Shown: positions 44,532 to 56,663 of the stretch, piece by piece
How the letters are laid out: the number at the start of each line of letters is the position of its first letter
How positions within the stretch are numbered: position 1 is the first letter of the stretch
Source: Gigaspora rosea
Taxonomy: Eukaryota > Glomeromycota > Glomeromycetes > Diversisporales > Gigasporaceae
Direction: 5' to 3'
Assembly (NCBI GenBank): GCA_003550325.1
Contig: QKWP01000068.1
Location: 335,515 to 399,514, forward strand
DNA length: 64,000 nucleotides
Notes under the pieces: generated by a model
Database searches by the model: none
Told to the model about the DNA's origin: nothing
What the model saw: the letters and a program-made list of their open reading frames with translations, nothing else
Made by a program: the position numbers and the translations under genes

Positions 44532-47156
44532 TTTTCTATTGCTATCTTTTAATTCATAAAGTAATTTAGATAAATTTTAGATTTTTTATTTGAATATATT
44601 TTAAATACTATTTAAGTGTCTATTTTTTGCACTAGACTATGCCTATGCCATTTGATAGCACCATTTCATTTATTTTGTTTTTGAGAATTACTACCTCTAG
44701 TAAATTTTATAAAAGCAATGACGATAAATTTAAAAATTAAAGATTAATATTAAATAGATTAGAAGTTTTATTGTTTTCAAATTTATAATTATGCTGCAAT
44801 GTACTGTATATAAATAAGATTATAAAAGGTATTTTAGATATATGTATAGTACTCAATTTAAAAAAATTCAAGCCATATAAGTTAATAAATAAAAAAAAAC
44901 TATAATAAAGTGAATCATATTATGGCTAATACCTTTTTATATAATCTATATATGTGAATCTATTTATAAGCGGTAACTTAATTTTTTGCAAATTATATAA
45001 AGCTAAGGGCTTTACACTACCTTATGATAATTTGAATCTATAATAAGTTGATCACATTTTTTAAATTTATAGTAGTGTTCAAATATAGTCATAGCGAGAA
45101 CCTATTAAAGATTTCCTGGTCCTATTCAGGCTCAAGTAGTGATCCCAGAAGACAAAATTGTAGATACCAAAAAGGCAATTTTGGGTCTAATGGAAAACAA
45201 AAAGTTTCAACTCAGGAGTTGGCTGCTATAGTGGAAAAGATTTAGTCACTGAAAGAGCTCTTGCTCATATAAAAGTTTGTTGGTCAGAGCTATATTTGAT
45301 TATAGATGCAGCAAACAGGACTTTTGGCAATGAGATTAACTAGTAAAAGTACAAAGCAAGCTTGAGAGGATGCAAATAGGTAGCACAAAATTTGAAAAAG
45401 AAAATAGTTGCCCTGCATGAAAACTATTAAAAAAAGTAAAGCAAGTTTTTATGAATATCTTCACAATAGGTTGGTTAGCAGTTTTTGGGAATCATCGGGC
45501 TTTTGAAAATTGATCTTTAAAAAAATCATGCTCCAGGTTAGAAGCAGAAGCAATAATTCTGGAGTTAAGTTTCTTTACAAAGCTTTTGAGTCTTTCTTGG
45601 GTAGATCTACATATAGACAACCAAAAGGCCATAAGTACTGTTTTGAAAAGAGGCAGACTTTTATAGCAAAAAGATTGTTAAGAAGGTTGTAGAATCTAAA
45701 AAACAAATAGAATATTTGGATAAGTAAGGTTTTTTGGGTCCCTTTAGGTCTAAATCTAGCAGACTTTTTAACCAGGTCTATAAATATAGATGATTGATGT
45801 TTAAGTCAACAATATTCAACCTATTAGAAAAAAAATAGGGACCTCATTCATTTGACTGTATGGCAAATTATCTAAATACAAAATTAACTTAGTTCAATAT
45901 CAAGTTTTATTGTCCAAACTCTGAAGATGTAAATTGCTTTCCAAAATTGGTCCAAAGAGAAAAATTATATATGTCCACCTTCGCTCTGATTCATTGGGTG
46001 CTCTATCATATAGTAGAGGAAAGGGCCAAGCAACAATAATTGTTCCAAAGTGGGTATGAGCAGAGTGGTGGCCAACCATAGTGCACTTGCAAATCAGTTA
46101 TCTAGTTCTGTCTCTAGCTCAAATAATATTCACAAAGGGTTATTCAGAAGAAGTAGAGCTATGGAAGAACCTAAGTTGGCAGTTTTTGGCTATAAGAATA
46201 AATTGATTAAGAATCTACTTACAAGTGCACAGAAATTAGAAAGAAATTCAGTATCTGAAGGCTAAAATTATCGTTTAGATAAAGTATGGGGTATATATAA
46301 AGGGTTTTGTAAAACTATAAATCCTTTAGCTTTACTTTCAGTAATTGATACACTTGTATCTTTTATTGTTTGACTTGATTTGACACATTTTTTTTCTACT
46401 TGTGCTAATATTTTGGTTACAGTATCAAGAGAGCATTTAGAGTACAATCTACTAGACTTCAAAAAAGATTATAGAGTTAAAAGAGTGTATAAAGCACCTT
46501 TGAAGGAATATAAAAAGAAAAGTTCCAGAATGGCCTTGTGACCTATTGCCAGTTAGGGAAGTGCCATTTATCATCTGATTTTTAGGGTGGGGAGGTCAGA
46601 AAATTATCAGGTCCTAGTAGATAACTTTTGATTGGCTAAAATTTTTAAACTTTAACATAAAATAACTTTTGAACCAGTGATCCGTTTTGGATGATTTTAC
46701 TACCAAAATGTTCGTCTCATTGAGACGATTCCAACGAGCCTAAAATAATTAAAACCAATCACAGAATCCCCAAGATTGTTATTGATTTGTCTGCTTCAAT
46801 TATATTATTTTGTATATATTAAAAATTATTATTAATTGATAATTGAGAACTTAACACTGGGAGAATTTTTATAGTAAAACATAGTAAAAAAATGTTAAGC
46901 TGAAATCATGATTCCTATAGTATTACAAAAATTTTTATCCTTAAATTGCTTATAACTTTTATTTATTTAACTAATTTTGCTAATTATACTATTATTAGAA
47001 TTACAAAAACTAGTTCTACAACTTTTATTAGAAGCTTGCAGGATATTAGCTTTAAAAAAAATAAGTTTACTTAGTCAGAAATGCTGATTTTGATATTTTA
47101 TATGTATCGCTCTTGATTTTTATTAATACAAATTCTCATTTATTAATGGATCATCA

Positions 47157-47500
47157 ATTAAAGATCTTATAAACTTTAATATTAAATAACTTTTGAACCA
47201 GTAACCCATTTTGGATTATTTTACTACCAAAATGCTCATCTCAATGAGACAGTTCTAATGAACCTAAAATTGCTAAATTCTGATTACGGGATCCAGAGAT
47301 CACTATAAATTTGTGTTATTTTAATGTAATCTATTAAAAATAATACAAATCTCTAATGATCTCTGGATTCCGTGATCAGAATTTAGTGATTTTAGGTTCA
47401 TTAGAATTGTCTCTGAAACGAGCATTTTAGTAGTAAAATCATCCAAAACGGATTACTGGTTCAAAAGTTATTTAATATTAAAGTTTATAAGATCTTTAAT
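47157..47500. mobile_element. Foldback palindrome, 344 bp
   Basis: ATTAAAGATCTTATAAACTT at the left pairs with AAGTTTATAAGATCTTTAAT at the right. The arms are complementary over about 160 bp each with the turn near 47320. It carries the same conserved block (TACTACCAAAATGCTCATCT, GAACCTAAAAT) as its host element and the foldback at 11230-11656. It is non-coding. Confidence 0.8.
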
Positions 47501-47510
47501 AATAATTTTT

Positions 47511-48774
47511 GTTTTTTAATATTAAAGGTGTAGCTTCTGCTCCAAACTTTATTAATACTTAAGCAAATTAACATATAGCGGTGCCTTTTATATATACATA
47601 TTATATACAAGTATTGAAACTAGGACTTCAGACTGTGAAACCTTTTATCCATAGCTAAAACCCACCAGAGCCTTCCATATTCCTATTTATATAGTTGATC
47701 TAGATTTGTACGACCCTTTTCAACCAACAATCAGCATCCACATGTCTGCCACTTTACCCACTACCCATATTTCCTAATTCATCACTTCCAATTTGGTGTG
47801 TATTGCCAGGTAGGCGCTTTATGCTCCAAGTTGGCTACCCAAAATCTGGTTACTCAGAAAATTCCTTACTAGCGTACTTCTCAGGGGTTCATATTTCAAG
47901 CCATGCAGCTGCCTCTACCACATTGGCTAAGTATCTCAAGCCTGTATGCTGCCGCAACCAGCCGGTTTCCTGTGACTTGAGGATCCAGAATTTAGCATTC
48001 CGAATTTGGAAATGTGCGAACGACTGTACTTCCTGCTATTGTGGCAAGAACCTGGGCTTTCGCAAATGCTTCTATTGCTGAATATAGTTGGATGGCATCA
48101 TGAGGCTAGGGAGAACCCAATTACCACTGCATGCACTTATACCAGCATATACCCATATTGGTGGTCACAAATCCTCTTAGCATCCGAACACTCCCATATG
48201 GGTACACCCAGAGCTCCGTTGGGTCTTGACACGTACACGCCTCCATGTTTCCTTCTCTTATTGGCCGATTAGTTTTGTTTGCCCTTGCAAAATTCACTAG
48301 ATCCCAGTACCCGGTCAGTCACTCTTTGGATCCTTTTCACCAGTTATCCCAGACTATCAATTCAGTTGGCCCAGAAGAATCGGTCTGCCAGGCTTTAGGT
48401 GCCTAAGGTCACCCTTTCCTTGGTTCATGCTTCTATAACACATGATCTTTTCCTCCGGTACGACTCTGGCAGCCAGGTTGGTGGGCCCCCTTTTGCCATA
48501 GGGGCTCTTGCCTGTCCAGTTTCCCGGTCAGTCACTGCTAAGATCCTTTTTCCCGGTAATATCAAAAGTCTAGCTACCTTTCCACTCAGGACTTGCCAAA
48601 CAGGTTTCAATTGTTCCAGTCCCTTGGCTTTTACCAAATCTACCTAACCGATCGATGAACAAATGTTACCGTAACATAGGCCTATTTTTCAATTTGTCTC
48701 CAGTGGGATTTGAACTCTAGACCTGCCACTTAGGGGTGACAACTAGACAGCTTCTCTATATTGCCACACCTCTC
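47511..48774 (-). mobile_element. Large tRNA-derived SINE, 1.26 kb
   Basis: Flanked by a 16-bp direct repeat TTTAATAATAATTTTT at 47495-47510 and 48775-48790. On the minus strand it starts GAGAGGTGTGGCAATATAGA and has a B-box-like AGAGTTCAAATCCCACT around 48710. It shares body blocks with the SINE at 12633-13331 (GATCGGTTAGGTA, GGCAAGTCCTGAGT). It is markedly more GC-rich than its surroundings and contains two related CCCGGTCAGTCACT blocks (48310 and 48520). The short ORFs on both strands have no motif. Confidence 0.8.
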
Positions 48775-49639
48775 TTTAATAATAATTTTTAATATATACG
48801 AAAATAATATAATTAAAGCAGACAAATCAATAACGATTTTGGGATCATGTAATTGGATTTTGATGATTTTAGGCTCATTGGAATCGTCCCATTGAGACGA
48901 ACATTTTGGTAGTAAAATTATCCAAAACGGATAATGGATTGCTAGTTCAAATGTTATTTAATGTTAAATTTTAAAAATTTTAATAATTTTAGCCAATCAA
49001 ATCGTGGTATTTGATGATCAGGTGGGAGAGGGGGGTAGCCTCTTAGTAGCAAAAAATATGATAAATAGTACTCTCCTTATAGCTTTAAGATATTTTGTTG
49101 ATTATAAGCCACAATATATTAGCAGAGTTTATTGGATAAGAGATGCTACATTGGTAGCTATTGGTTTATATACAATGCAGTACCAGATAAATTATATAAG
49201 CTAAGGCTTAAGAATATTAAATTTGAGAAAAGGCTTTGTTGGGTTCATATTGGTTCCTCTAAAACAGATCAATTAGCAAATAGGAAGTTTATTTCTATAG
49301 AATATTCAGATATTAAATACTGCCCAGTTAAGTTGTTAAAGAAATATTTGTCAATTAGGCCTATGTTCTCAAAGAATTAGCCTCTGTTTTTGTCTAGACT
49401 GGGTAAGCAATTAATAGTAGGAGCTGTTGGTTCTATCATGAAGAGAGTTGCAAAAAATGCTGTGTTTCAAGAAAAATTTACAGCATATAGTATTAGAATT
49501 GGTAGTGCAACAGTAGCAATAAAAGCAGATTTATCATTAACACAAATCCATGCTATAGGAGGATGGGATAGTAAAGCTGTTATGTTATATTTGAGACCAG
49601 TATTTAAAATTCAATATTTTCATAGTTCTCAATAAATAT

Positions 49640-50520
49640 TTAAGTTTTTTTAAGAACATTGATATTTAGAAAATGTTTTCTTATTTGAGAACATTTTATC
49701 CTTTTGAATCGTTCTCAAAGAGAACAATTCTAAAATTTTATGTTCTAGATTTATTAATAAGAACAATAAATTATATAAAATATTTATTAATTTGATAATT
49801 TGAGCATAATAAATTCTGCATAAATATATATATATATGTATATATATACTATATATAGCATATATATTAAACTTTTTATAATATGGATAACAAATTAATA
49901 TTTAAAAAAATAGTCTTTAAGATTTTTAAAATAAAATATTCATTAATTGTGCAATGCATTTTTTATATAGAGAGTATCATTATTGTGTAGGCTTATATAT
50001 AGATGATTTGTATTAAATGATATGCTAATACTAAGCAAGCAAAAAGATGCAAATTATTTGTTAGTATGAAGTTTAAATAGTTAAATAACAAAATAATTGA
50101 ATTCTAATTTATTACATTAACCAAATAGTAGCATTAGTAAAATATCATAGAAAGACATGTTTTATTATAAGCAAATATAAAAAGCACTTGAAGTTTTAAC
50201 AAAATTATTAGAAATTGAATCATATAATATATTGTGTTATGTTGAAAATATATAAAGAATCATGTGCAAAGTATAAAAAATTATTAATAGATAAGTATAA
50301 ACTTAGTATGTGAATTGTAAGTAAAGAATATGAACATTTTTTAAAAATAAATATTAAATATATTTAATATATAATGAACACTAAAAAGTTTTTGAAAACA
50401 ATAAAAATTTAAATTGTGCTCTTTTGAGAACATAAGAATTTTAAACACTGGTTGGAACTAATAAGTTGCAGATTTCTAGGAAGATGGGTTTTCAATAATT
50501 GCAATCCTCTATATATTTTT
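49640..50520. other. 3' non-coding region of the YR element
   Basis: AT-rich with a run of ATATATATGTATATATATAC near 49830. GAACA-type words recur just after the recombinase (49640-49760). No gene is visible. Confidence 0.4.
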
Positions 50521-50555
50521 AATTTATATCAATAGAGTCATCTAATTAAGCAATA

Positions 50556-50885
50556 ATAATATTAACAAAGTGACAAAGCGATTATTATTGCAAAATTAGA
50601 TGACTTTGTTTTGTTAATCAATGATCTTTGTTGTTAACTTTTTATAGGATTCTGAATAAATCTTGTGAGATGCAGGTATTTACTGATTTGTAATTTGTAT
50701 TATGATTGCATGTAATAATTTGATTGTTGTGGTTTTTATGAATTTTAGCAATCGAGTAAGTTATTAATGCATTATAAATGATAGAGGCAAAAGAGGAAGG
50801 TAGTTGTATTTAAGCATTTTTTCTGGATTAAGAAGGGTTATTTTTCTCTTCATCTAGTTAAAGGCTAGCTCTTTCATCCCATCCT
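50556..50885 (+). repeat. Terminal repeat A2 of the YR element
   Basis: The second copy of A1 (41683-41995). It is preceded by TATCAATAGAGTCATCTAAT (B1, ending in GCAATAATAAT at about 50555). The element ends with the similar GTCAATAAAGTCATCTGAAT...GCAATAATAAT (B2) at about 51263-51300. Confidence 0.75.
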
Positions 50886-51300
50886 TTCTCCCTCAATAGT
50901 ATAAGTTTTTTGGGCTTAGCAGCTGTAAATGCAGTGCAAAGACCCAGTTTTTTAGTATAAAAGGCTCTAAGGCTGCTGTTGTAGTACAAGAACCTTTTGT
51001 ATTATTATAGTATTTGGGGCTCTGCGGCTATAATAACACAAGAACCCCTGCTTTACACAGTTAATCCCGATCCTCTTTGCTACTATATAGACTCCCTAAA
51101 CAAAGACAATAGTTTTTAACTAGTGTGAAAGAAAGTAGATCAGATTTTGGTAGAGTGGACTGCTTTCAGTTATATAAATTAGCAGTTATTAGAATTACAG
51201 ATATTGCTTAGTTGTTTTGAATAAATCCTGTAATAATAGTAGACAGAATTCTCATATGTTCTTTATCGATGTCAATAAAGTCATCTGAATGAGCAATAAT

Positions 51301-51989
51301 AATTTAAATTTTCACATGTTCTGACTATGGTTTTTGGATATAGCAAATCAAAAATGGCAAAGTGCAATTGTATTATGATATCAGTCTCCTAATATAAAAT
51401 ATCGATTTTGACCAAATGTTGTGATTTCAACATTTTTGGCTAATGCATAATTTTCCTATCTAGATCACATTTCAGATCACATTTTCTAATTTGATCCAAT
51501 CAAAAATGTTAGAACATACAAATCCAAAATAAGATAGCTACACTGTATGGATGCCATGCAGGACCAGTATGATCAGCAATATTGTAAGAATATTCTGTTC
51601 AATTAACTTATTAAGATATCTGCATTGATAAATTTAGTACAAACAAAATGAACCTCAGTCTACTAGAACAATAGCTTATATTTACTATAAAGAATTTATT
51701 AAGTAAAATGCTCTCAATTTTCTTATATATACAAATATTTCAATAGTACTATTATGTTTTAACAGAAAAAATATAAGACATTTAATTATTTAATATCTTG
51801 GGTCACTTGTATTAGTGGATTGATCCTTAAAAATAATAACAGACATGGCTGATACTGATTAGCTACCTACTGCAGCTGATCAGTATTAGTCATGTATTTC
51901 TGTTACTACTGTCAAAGATCAATTCACTAATGCCCAATGACTTGAGATATTATTATTATGAATTTCTTTGATATCTGAGTTGTTAAGAT
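51301..51989. other. Right flank of the YR element
   Basis: 51301-51370 (TTTTTGGATATAGCAAATCA) is homologous to 54705-54770 and marks the return to host repeat DNA. A 40-bp near-palindrome around CTACTGCAGCTGATCAG lies at 51840-51890. No gene. Confidence 0.5.
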
Positions 51990-54070
51990 TGAATTAGTTT
52001 TACTTTTTGTGAAATCATCACAATTGCAGATTATTACAAAAAATTTTGCTACAAACATTACTTGATATTTCAGTATAGAGTTCGTATTCAAATTATTGTG
52101 ATTACTATTATAAAAATTCTGTTATGGAATTTACTCTTCTAATGATACTCTATTTTGTTAAGGTTAAATCAATTTGTATTTGAATTATTGGAACTTCTAT
52201 GTAATTCATTCTAAATTAGAAATTGAAATTATTCTAATTTATATTGAGTTATTGTAAAAAAAAAACTGTGATAGAACTTACTATTGTAGTAACTACAAGA
52301 TGTGGCCAAATTAGTTTGAATTGAATTATCATGGTTTCTCTATGATTTAGTGTTTCAGATAAAACTAATTTTCAAATTCAAAATGTTTTGCACCAAAGTA
52401 TATTAGTTTCTCTTTATAAGTCTAAAACCTCTGTGCTACTTTTGCCCTGCAAATTTGAGTTTTATTTGAAACACTGATATGATTAAGGTTGAGTTAGTCT
52501 GCTTTTATATTATTAAAAATTTTTTTATAAATTACTGTCAAAAAACTTATTGCTATTTTAGCAATCATATTTGGTAATTTATTTTAAGTTGGTTTGCATT
52601 ACAATTATCAAATTGTCATAAGAAAGTCTTAACAAATTCTTCCTAAAAATTAATTAACTCATGAACTATTATCAGAATTACATTATTTTGGTGTTATTCA
52701 ATTTGTCTTATAAAGACAAAACAAAATGTTACAAAATATAAAAAATTCTGTTAGGGCAATGACATTTATTACGTAATATTTTAGGGGGTGGGGGGGGGTC
52801 AGACAAAATCTTACATTACACAAAATAAACTACTAGCCAATCAAAATCAAGAATTATTTAACCATAATTATAACAAAATATAGGATAAATATATTTTTTT
52901 GTGTAACAAAATTGAGCATTTTGATTGGTCTTACATAGGGGTGGGGGTAAGCCTCTATAGTAAATGGATATTACGTAATAAATGTCATAGCCCTTACAAA
53001 TTTACTCAATATTTAGTATATAGTTATGGGTTGAGATAATTTGCAATAAAATTATTGTAATTTTATTATGAATTACTGCAAAAAATTCTCTTACAGAATT
53101 TTCTCACTATTACATATGTGGTTTAAGGTTGAATTAATTTGTATTGAAATATGAGTTGAAGTGTTAGCTTTGAGAAAGTTTCTCTTTAACCAAAATTCTT
53201 GTAATAAATCACTTGTTGAATTTACCTTTCACCTGTAGAATATTCGTTATTTTAAGTAAAGTAATGTCACTAGTTTTGATTTCATAACTGTGTCTTGAAT
53301 TCTGTTTAGTATAACCTAGTTAAAGAAAAAAAGATCAAATTAATTACCTTTTATAAAATTATAAATTGATTAAACCTTTAATTACCTGATTTATCGAACA
53401 ATTAATCTGTTCATTGTAGATTAATCACCTACATATCTAATTTCACCTTTGATCATATAATGATCATTATCATTAGTATTATATTAGAACCTTTCATTTT
53501 TTGTGATTAGAATAAAAAAGAAGAATTATATAAATGGAATGATATTTGAACTACTAACAAAAGAACCATTCACATGAAATCCAGAAATACTTATTCTCAA
53601 TCAACCACACTGCATCAAGACCCTAAAAGAACCTTGAGATCGAGACCAAATAACTATGTCCTTTTTGTCTACCAATTAAAGGTTCAAGAGCCTTATACAA
53701 TTAAAAGTCATTGGTTTGATTAGATAGAGGTGTTGTTAGTAGTTTTTAGCTGAATATCCAATGCCTACCACTCTTACAACATGCATCATGTAATGATGAA
53801 AAGGCGAATTAGCATAATTAGAATGATCACAATTTCTATTGTGAATTACTATAAAAATCCTGTTACAAACTTACTTAGCTTACAATACATTTTAAAGTTG
53901 AGTTTATAACAAAATTATTGTGGCTTCTATCAAGAATTATTGTAAAAAATTCTCATACAAAACTTACTCGTTATTCTAATAATCACAATATGTGGTTAGG
54001 GTTGAGTTAGTTCATGTTAAAATTATTATAGCTTCTATTATGATTTACTAATATGTAACTCACTAATGCA
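51990..54070 (+). repeat. Degenerate ~100-bp tandem repeat field
   Basis: Recurrent landmarks are TTACTATAAAAAATTCTG(T)TA, ACTTACT-TT-TAATAATCACAATAT, GTTGAGTT-GT-T-AAATTATT and GGCTTCTAT. They reappear at roughly 100-bp spacing at about 52020-52370, 52500-52700, 53020-53200 and 53820-54050, and also at 33460-33590 and 41280-41380. Units are strongly diverged, so the array is old. It is non-coding. Confidence 0.6.
52754..52993. mobile_element. PIF/Harbinger-like MITE, copy 2
   Basis: A 240-bp element with ends GGGCAATGACATTTATTACG and, inward from the right, GGGCTATGACATTTATTACG (19 of 20). TTA lies at 52751-52753 and 52994-52996. It contains a G-run (GGGGGTGGGGGGGGG) near its left end and opposing GGGGTGGGGG at its right. 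It is related to 43685-43797. Confidence 0.9.
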
Positions 54071-54214
54071 TGTTATTAACGTTATCCATGTCTCAATCTA
54101 ATTTCAAAAGATACAAAGTGTAAATGATGAACAGAAGTTGATTTTTTAAATCTCAAAATACAAATTGTGCATAACAAATAAAAGTCTTTTTTTAATAAAA
54201 AAAAAGAATTTTAC

Positions 54215-54557
54215 TAAAATGCACCTATGGTGTTTTACACCATATTACACAAAACTATTAGAATATCCAATCAAATTTAAGATCAGGTGTAACAAAAAAA
54301 TTCGTTTTTTGTTTATTTTTTTTAAAAAACATTCATATCGCAAAAATTTGCTTATGAAACTACCTTTGGGGCACTAATAAAAAAATTCCTTGCTAAATTT
54401 TGTATATACTAATGCCCAATAAAATCTCAGGTCTTACCCTAACCCTAAAGTAATTAAAATTTATTTTTTGATTTGTAAAAATTTATTTTTTGTTTTTGTT
54501 ACACAGATTTGCAAATCTAATTTACCTATAGTGGTAAAACACCATAAGTGCGTTTTA
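54215..54557. mobile_element. TIR MITE, 343 bp
   Basis: TAAAATGCACCTATGGTGTT at the left and, inward from the right, TAAAACGCACTTATGGTGTT (17 of 20). It lies inside the paralogous repeat segment. The overlapping plus-strand ORF at 54165-54377 is not a gene. Duplication unclear (possibly TA). Confidence 0.7.
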
Positions 54558-54770
54558 TAATAATTGAAAAAAAATATATATAAATAAATGACAACTGATT
54601 ATTGTTAATTCGTAGTAATAGGTTAATTACTAATTATAACGAAACTATTACGACATTAACATACAACAATTACAGACTTAAATGGTATCATTCTGATCAT
54701 ATTTTAAATTTTCACACGGTCTGATTACAGTTTTTGGATATAGCAAATCAAAATCGGCAAAGTGCCAAAA

Positions 54771-56096
54771 ACGGTGTTGATAACTGATAATTAAAAAACA
54801 TAAAACATCAATTATGTAACCCCCTTATTAGGAATATTTTCATATATCATAAATCACGCATGCATTAATCAGCAATATTAATTAAACAGGCATAATTTCA
54901 AAAAAAGTATCCATATTATTAGTCAATTACAACATATAATGTCATTTTTGACAAGATACTTCCCACCATCGTTCAATATACATTACACATGCATGTGTTG
55001 TTATCCCGTATCATCAGAATCACTATAACCCTGCCTGAATTGGAAAAATAAAACCCATTACCCACACTAAAAAAGGATTCTACAAAAATCAGCATAGTGT
55101 TTGACGAGCATAAACCATCCCTCTCACATTTCATGTTACACATTCATGTGATCGTACTGGTATGAAATGATATAGATGATGAAATGAAGTCAGGTGAGAT
55201 AAACTATTTAATATTTTACAGGATTGTTAGGTGGTAATTACATTGGTAAACAAGAAGAAACAAGGTTTCACAGGGGCATGAGCTGTAAGCTCGATTTAGG
55301 TATAATTAAAAGTAGGGAGTGTAATTGTTAAAAATTTTCTTAATCATTAAATCGGTTAAAATGATTAATTTGGCCAGTATAAATAATTCTTGTGCATGTA
55401 CAATGTAATTTTGTCAGGAAATGAAAGCAATTTTTAAATGGTTGAAATATTTAGTAAAAGAAGTGTAATAGGGATAGTAAAGTAATAGGATAGAGAGTGG
55501 TTCTGATGGGTTAAATATAGTAGGGGTTAGATGTGTAAATATATTTTGTTGATAAAATATTGTGCTCTCTTTTAAAGTTAGTATTGGCTTATATGATAGT
55601 ATTTAGTTGGATATAATAATTATTATATTAGTTATGTAAATTTGTATTCTCAATTGTTGTGTCATTATGTTGCATATTGTTAATCTGATATGAGTTATGA
55701 GAAATTAGTCACAATTTATTTGGATTTATAATCAGATCAAAATTTTAATGCATTAATATTAGCTTAGTTTGTCAGGTAATATTATAGCAAAATTATAATG
55801 CAAGAAATGTTACTTGGTATATTAGTTAGCAATAGGTTACAAGATGATTAGATCAGCTGCTTGGAAAGGTTGAGTGTATTTTTTTTGATTTTGGAAAATT
55901 TTGATATTTTAATTGTTGGAGTAAACGTAATGAAATTGAAATTTTTAATACATCAGAGGGCAGGAATTAATAGTGTTTCATAGTTGAGAGTAAAGATAAG
56001 GAATTTTCTAATGAGAAGGAGGTAGCGTGAATAAGTTTATAAATATAAGGTTTTAATTGTAATCATTAGATAATATTTGATTGAGACCTTTTCAGT
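54771..56096. other. Intergenic AT-rich DNA
   Basis: 55060-55170 is a diverged copy of 38690-38790. From 55170 to 56090 the strand is T/G-biased, consistent with the template strand of a decayed minus-strand gene, but apart from the helicase fragment that follows no protein is readable. Confidence 0.4.
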
Positions 56097-56506
56097 TTAA
56101 TTCAGAGAAAGTCTTGCATATTCTAATAATACAGTTTGGTCAGTTTTTACAGTATCAAAATCGAAAGAAAGGATGTCTGAAGAATTCCAAGAGGTACTTT
56201 GCTCATTGTAATGTATGCTTGGCCTAGTGCAAATATTTCTTGGTTGATACTTATGTTGTATGAGGCAAGGTAAGGTTTTGTGTTTTATGAACTGTGAGGG
56301 CAAATGCATTTTGAAGTGGGAATTGATGTCTTGATGCATAATTGCTGTTTATTGTGAAATAGGAGATTTTTTTTTATGGTAACCTTTGCAAAGTTATTAG
56401 ATGTCAGAAATGTAACTTGAACATTTTTGGGGTTGATTATATTAGTTATCATGCCAATAGTGCTATTACATATTTCATTTTCCAAAAAAACAAAATTTTT
56501 TAACAA
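56097..56506 (-). pseudogene. PIF1-like helicase, C-terminal fragment
   Basis: The minus strand gives ENEICNSTIGMITNIINPKN, then after a shift ASRHQFPLQNAFALTVHKTQ, then a GQAYITMSKV-like segment, and after another shift SWNSSDILSFDFDTVKTDQ ending EYARLSLN and stop at 56097. AFALTVHKTQ corresponds to helicase motif V and GQAYxxMSxV to motif VI of PIF1-like superfamily-1B helicases. These are massively expanded in glomeromycete genomes and assist DNA replication and recombination. At least two frameshifts and loss of everything upstream of motif IV make this a pseudogene. The sequence differs from the Helitron helicase at 27559-30285. Confidence 0.8.
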
Positions 56507-56663
56507 ATATAATTATATATTCTTATTTGTAATAACTTTCTTTGTAAATAACTCTTATTTAAGAAGAAATTTTTTATTATTACATAAAAATTCCAAATGA
56601 TTTCTCTTAAGCACTAATATCTATTAATTAATTCTTGCTAAAATTTTTAACTACCATGATTAG

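Larger units (their letters stand above)
43140..46050 (+). pseudogene. YR element reverse transcriptase / RNase H
   Basis: RT motif A reads WFVLIWDLKNKYISL around 43580-43620, with the catalytic Asp at 43595. After the MITE at 43685-43797 the frame continues as KFFFFGLSQTKWIF and KIIRALLG, the region around the conserved FGLS. ENYLDNFWLA near 43895 corresponds to the YLDD box with the second Asp changed to Asn. KVSTQELAAIVEKI (about 45200) and, later, a GPHSFD-type segment (about 45840), TFALIHWVLYHIVEE (45975) and TIIVPKW-AEWWP mark the RNase H and its C-terminal extension typical of DIRS-type elements. Stops, shifts and the hAT MITE at 44353-44531 disrupt it. Confidence 0.8.
46613..49013. 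mobile_element. 2.4-kb long-TIR element splitting the recombinase
   Basis: Inverted arms of about 220 bp (46625-46850 and 48791-49005) share TTTGATTGGCTAAAATT, ACTACCAAAATGTTCGTCTC and TAATATAATTAAAGCAGACA. The flanks ATTATCAGGT (46603-46612) and ATGATCAGGT (49014-49023) agree at 9 of 10, a probable 9-10-bp duplication. The recombinase frame lies on both sides. The interior holds a foldback element and a minus-strand SINE and no transposase. Confidence 0.75.
46050..49635 (+). pseudogene. YR element tyrosine recombinase, split
   Basis: The N-terminal part is at 46050-46500 (IKNLLTSAQKLERNSVSEG, then frameshifted sequence). After the 2.4-kb insertion at 46613-49013 the catalytic part continues to 49635: NIKFEKRLCWVHIGSSKTDQ, FTAYSIRIGSATVAIKADLS and IGGWDSKAVMLYLR. 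The HxxR box reads YSIR (His to Tyr at 49486-49488, Arg at 49495-49497). The nucleophile Tyr is at 49588-49590. The first catalytic Arg region is frameshifted (VPDKLYKLRL) and lacks the Arg. The enzyme normally integrates the circular DNA intermediate of DIRS/PAT elements; this copy is dead. Confidence 0.85.
41683..51300 (+). mobile_element. DIRS/PAT-like tyrosine-recombinase retroelement
   Basis: A 9.6-kb element with gag, RT, RNase H and tyrosine recombinase remnants in plus-strand order. A paralogous segment at 54680-54720 runs TCTGATCAT-ATTTTAAATTTTCAC without interruption. Here ACTGATCAT (to 41682) and TTTAAATTTTCACATG (from about 51301) are separated by the element. No target duplication is seen, as expected for recombinase-mediated insertion. 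The ends form split direct repeats: A1 (41683-41995), then near the right end B1 (~50520-50555), A2 (50556-50885) and B2 (~51260-51300). That arrangement is known from PAT and Ngaro elements. It has been broken by four to five later insertions and many frameshifts. Confidence 0.85.

Noticed and set aside
47803..48272. Overlapping cysteine-containing ORFs in the GC-rich block
   Set aside because: The block is bounded by a 16-bp duplication and starts with a tRNA-like head on the minus strand, so it is a SINE. The ORFs lack starts, introns or recognisable domains.
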